Source: Dipteris shenzhenensis
Taxonomy: Eukaryota > Polypodiophyta > Polypodiopsida > Gleicheniales
DNA: 64,000 nt
Strand: one strand, 5' to 3'
Assembly: GCA_047967505.1 (NCBI GenBank)
Contig: CM106540.1
The notes below the pieces were generated by a model. The model did no database searches and was not told the DNA's origin. It saw only the letters and a list, made by a program, of their open reading frames with translations. Positions within the stretch are counted from its first letter, which is position 1, and each line of letters starts with the position of its first letter. Positions 63,306 through 64,000 of the stretch are shown piece after piece. The position numbers were made by a program, and so were the translations under genes.

Positions 63306-64000
63306 AGGTCTATGTGAACGAGCTCTAGAGGAGCCTTTGCCTTACTGGCCTCTTTAGGAAAGGGCTGCTGATGTTGCTTGCCCATCATGCAAGCTTCACA
63401 TACATTGGGCAGATCTGTAATTTCTGGTAGGTCTGCAATCATTCCACTTTTATGCATCTCCTTTAAAGAACTAAGGTTTAGATGACCAAACCTCTCATGC
63501 CACAGCTTAGTGTTGCTCACATCGGCTCGAGCACTGAAAGCTGAGAGTTTGTAGATGTTGTGCCATGTACCTTTACCAATGACCTTCCCTTGAAGATCCA
63601 AAATTTGTGCACCATTTTTATCGAAGTGAACTTTGAGGTCCCGATCCGTGATCGCAGAAATGGACAATAAGTTCCTCTTGATATCTGGCACATAAAGAAC
63701 CTCAGACAACTATTTTACAACTCCATCTGACTTGAGAGCAATCGTACCTTTTCCTTTTGCTACACATTTTGCATCATTGCCGATTGCTACCAGGATGTCA
63801 TTCCCTACCAGATGTAGAGAGGTATACCAATCCTTCCGACTAGTCATGTGGCATGATGCACCACTATCAATAATCCAAGGTTCATCAGTAGGTACATGAA
63901 TTCCCTCCGTGCAAATCTCCTCAATTGCTATGAATAGCTCTACTGGTACTGCTTGCGCACTGTTGCTGAACTCTTTCTTTACTCCATTCTTCTCATCTAC
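63257..64000 (-). pseudogene. Copia E protease and pre-integrase region
   Basis: The protease active site DSGA is at 63868-63857, in the context WIIDSGASCHM. After a stop near 63712 the frame continues SEVLYVPDIKRNLLSISAI, KLWHERFGHLNLSSLKEMHK (HxxxH-type ligands) and CEACMMGKQHQQPFP (CxxC), the integrase zinc region. DLCGKMETE is the first integrase Asp block, with a frame shift just after it. Confidence 0.85.

Larger units (their letters stand above)
60213..64000 (-). mobile_element. Ty1/copia element E, 3' part (continues beyond window)
   Basis: Minus-strand order from the window end: protease, pre-integrase, integrase, RT, RNase H, polypurine tract and 3' LTR. Gag and the 5' LTR lie outside. 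It is a different family from A and B (longer LTR, different pol). Several shifts and stops show it is decayed. Confidence 0.87.

Overview
The window is nuclear DNA of a land plant with a large, transposon-rich genome. The evidence is an intronless organelle-type PLS pentatricopeptide repeat (PPR) gene, Ty1/copia elements primed by initiator tRNA-Met, Ty3/gypsy elements with a PBS resembling that for tRNA-Asp, LINEs with DUF4283-type ORF1, and a hAT-type MITE. The PPR style (exact 101-residue triplets, MYGKCG/WTAMIA cores, no introns) would suit a seed-free plant such as a fern or lycophyte, but that is inference.

Only one convincing host gene is present: the PPR gene at 6284-8980. A second unrecognised coding frame enters from outside the window (3-1487) and is broken by one stop. 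Between them lie simple repeats, several foldback hairpins and a faint protein-kinase-like relic on the minus strand.

The rest is layered mobile DNA. 9.1-13.9 kb: two LINE copies on the minus strand; the longer one carries a 396-bp hAT-like MITE with a perfect 8-bp target duplication. 14.4-20.4 kb: an internally deleted gypsy element, here called family X (copy X1), with 5-bp TSD ATGGA. 22.8-35.1 kb: a LINE ORF1 scrap, a decayed copia (family A), a fragment X3, and a chimeric copia whose 5' half is family A and whose 3' half is a different family (B) with a long open pol frame. 35.1-38.9 kb: a decayed gypsy (Y). 38.9-54.7 kb: two further family-A copia copies (C and D); D is split by a full-length family-X element (X2, 43768-53465, TSD GTGCT). 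56.6-60.2 kb: a plus-strand LINE. 60.2 kb to the end: the 3' part of another copia (E).

The most unusual object is X2. It has two long, similar LTRs, a PBS and a gag start, but in place of gag-pol it carries about 3.4 kb of unrecognised coding sequence: a 376-aa frame, then a 733-codon frame interrupted by two stops, with coiled-coil and proline-rich parts. Family X also has a leader containing about 0.7-1 kb of nearly pure pyrimidine, seen in three copies, and a conserved LTR stem-loop. No tRNA, rRNA or CRISPR was seen. Junction positions may be off by a few bases because they were read by eye.
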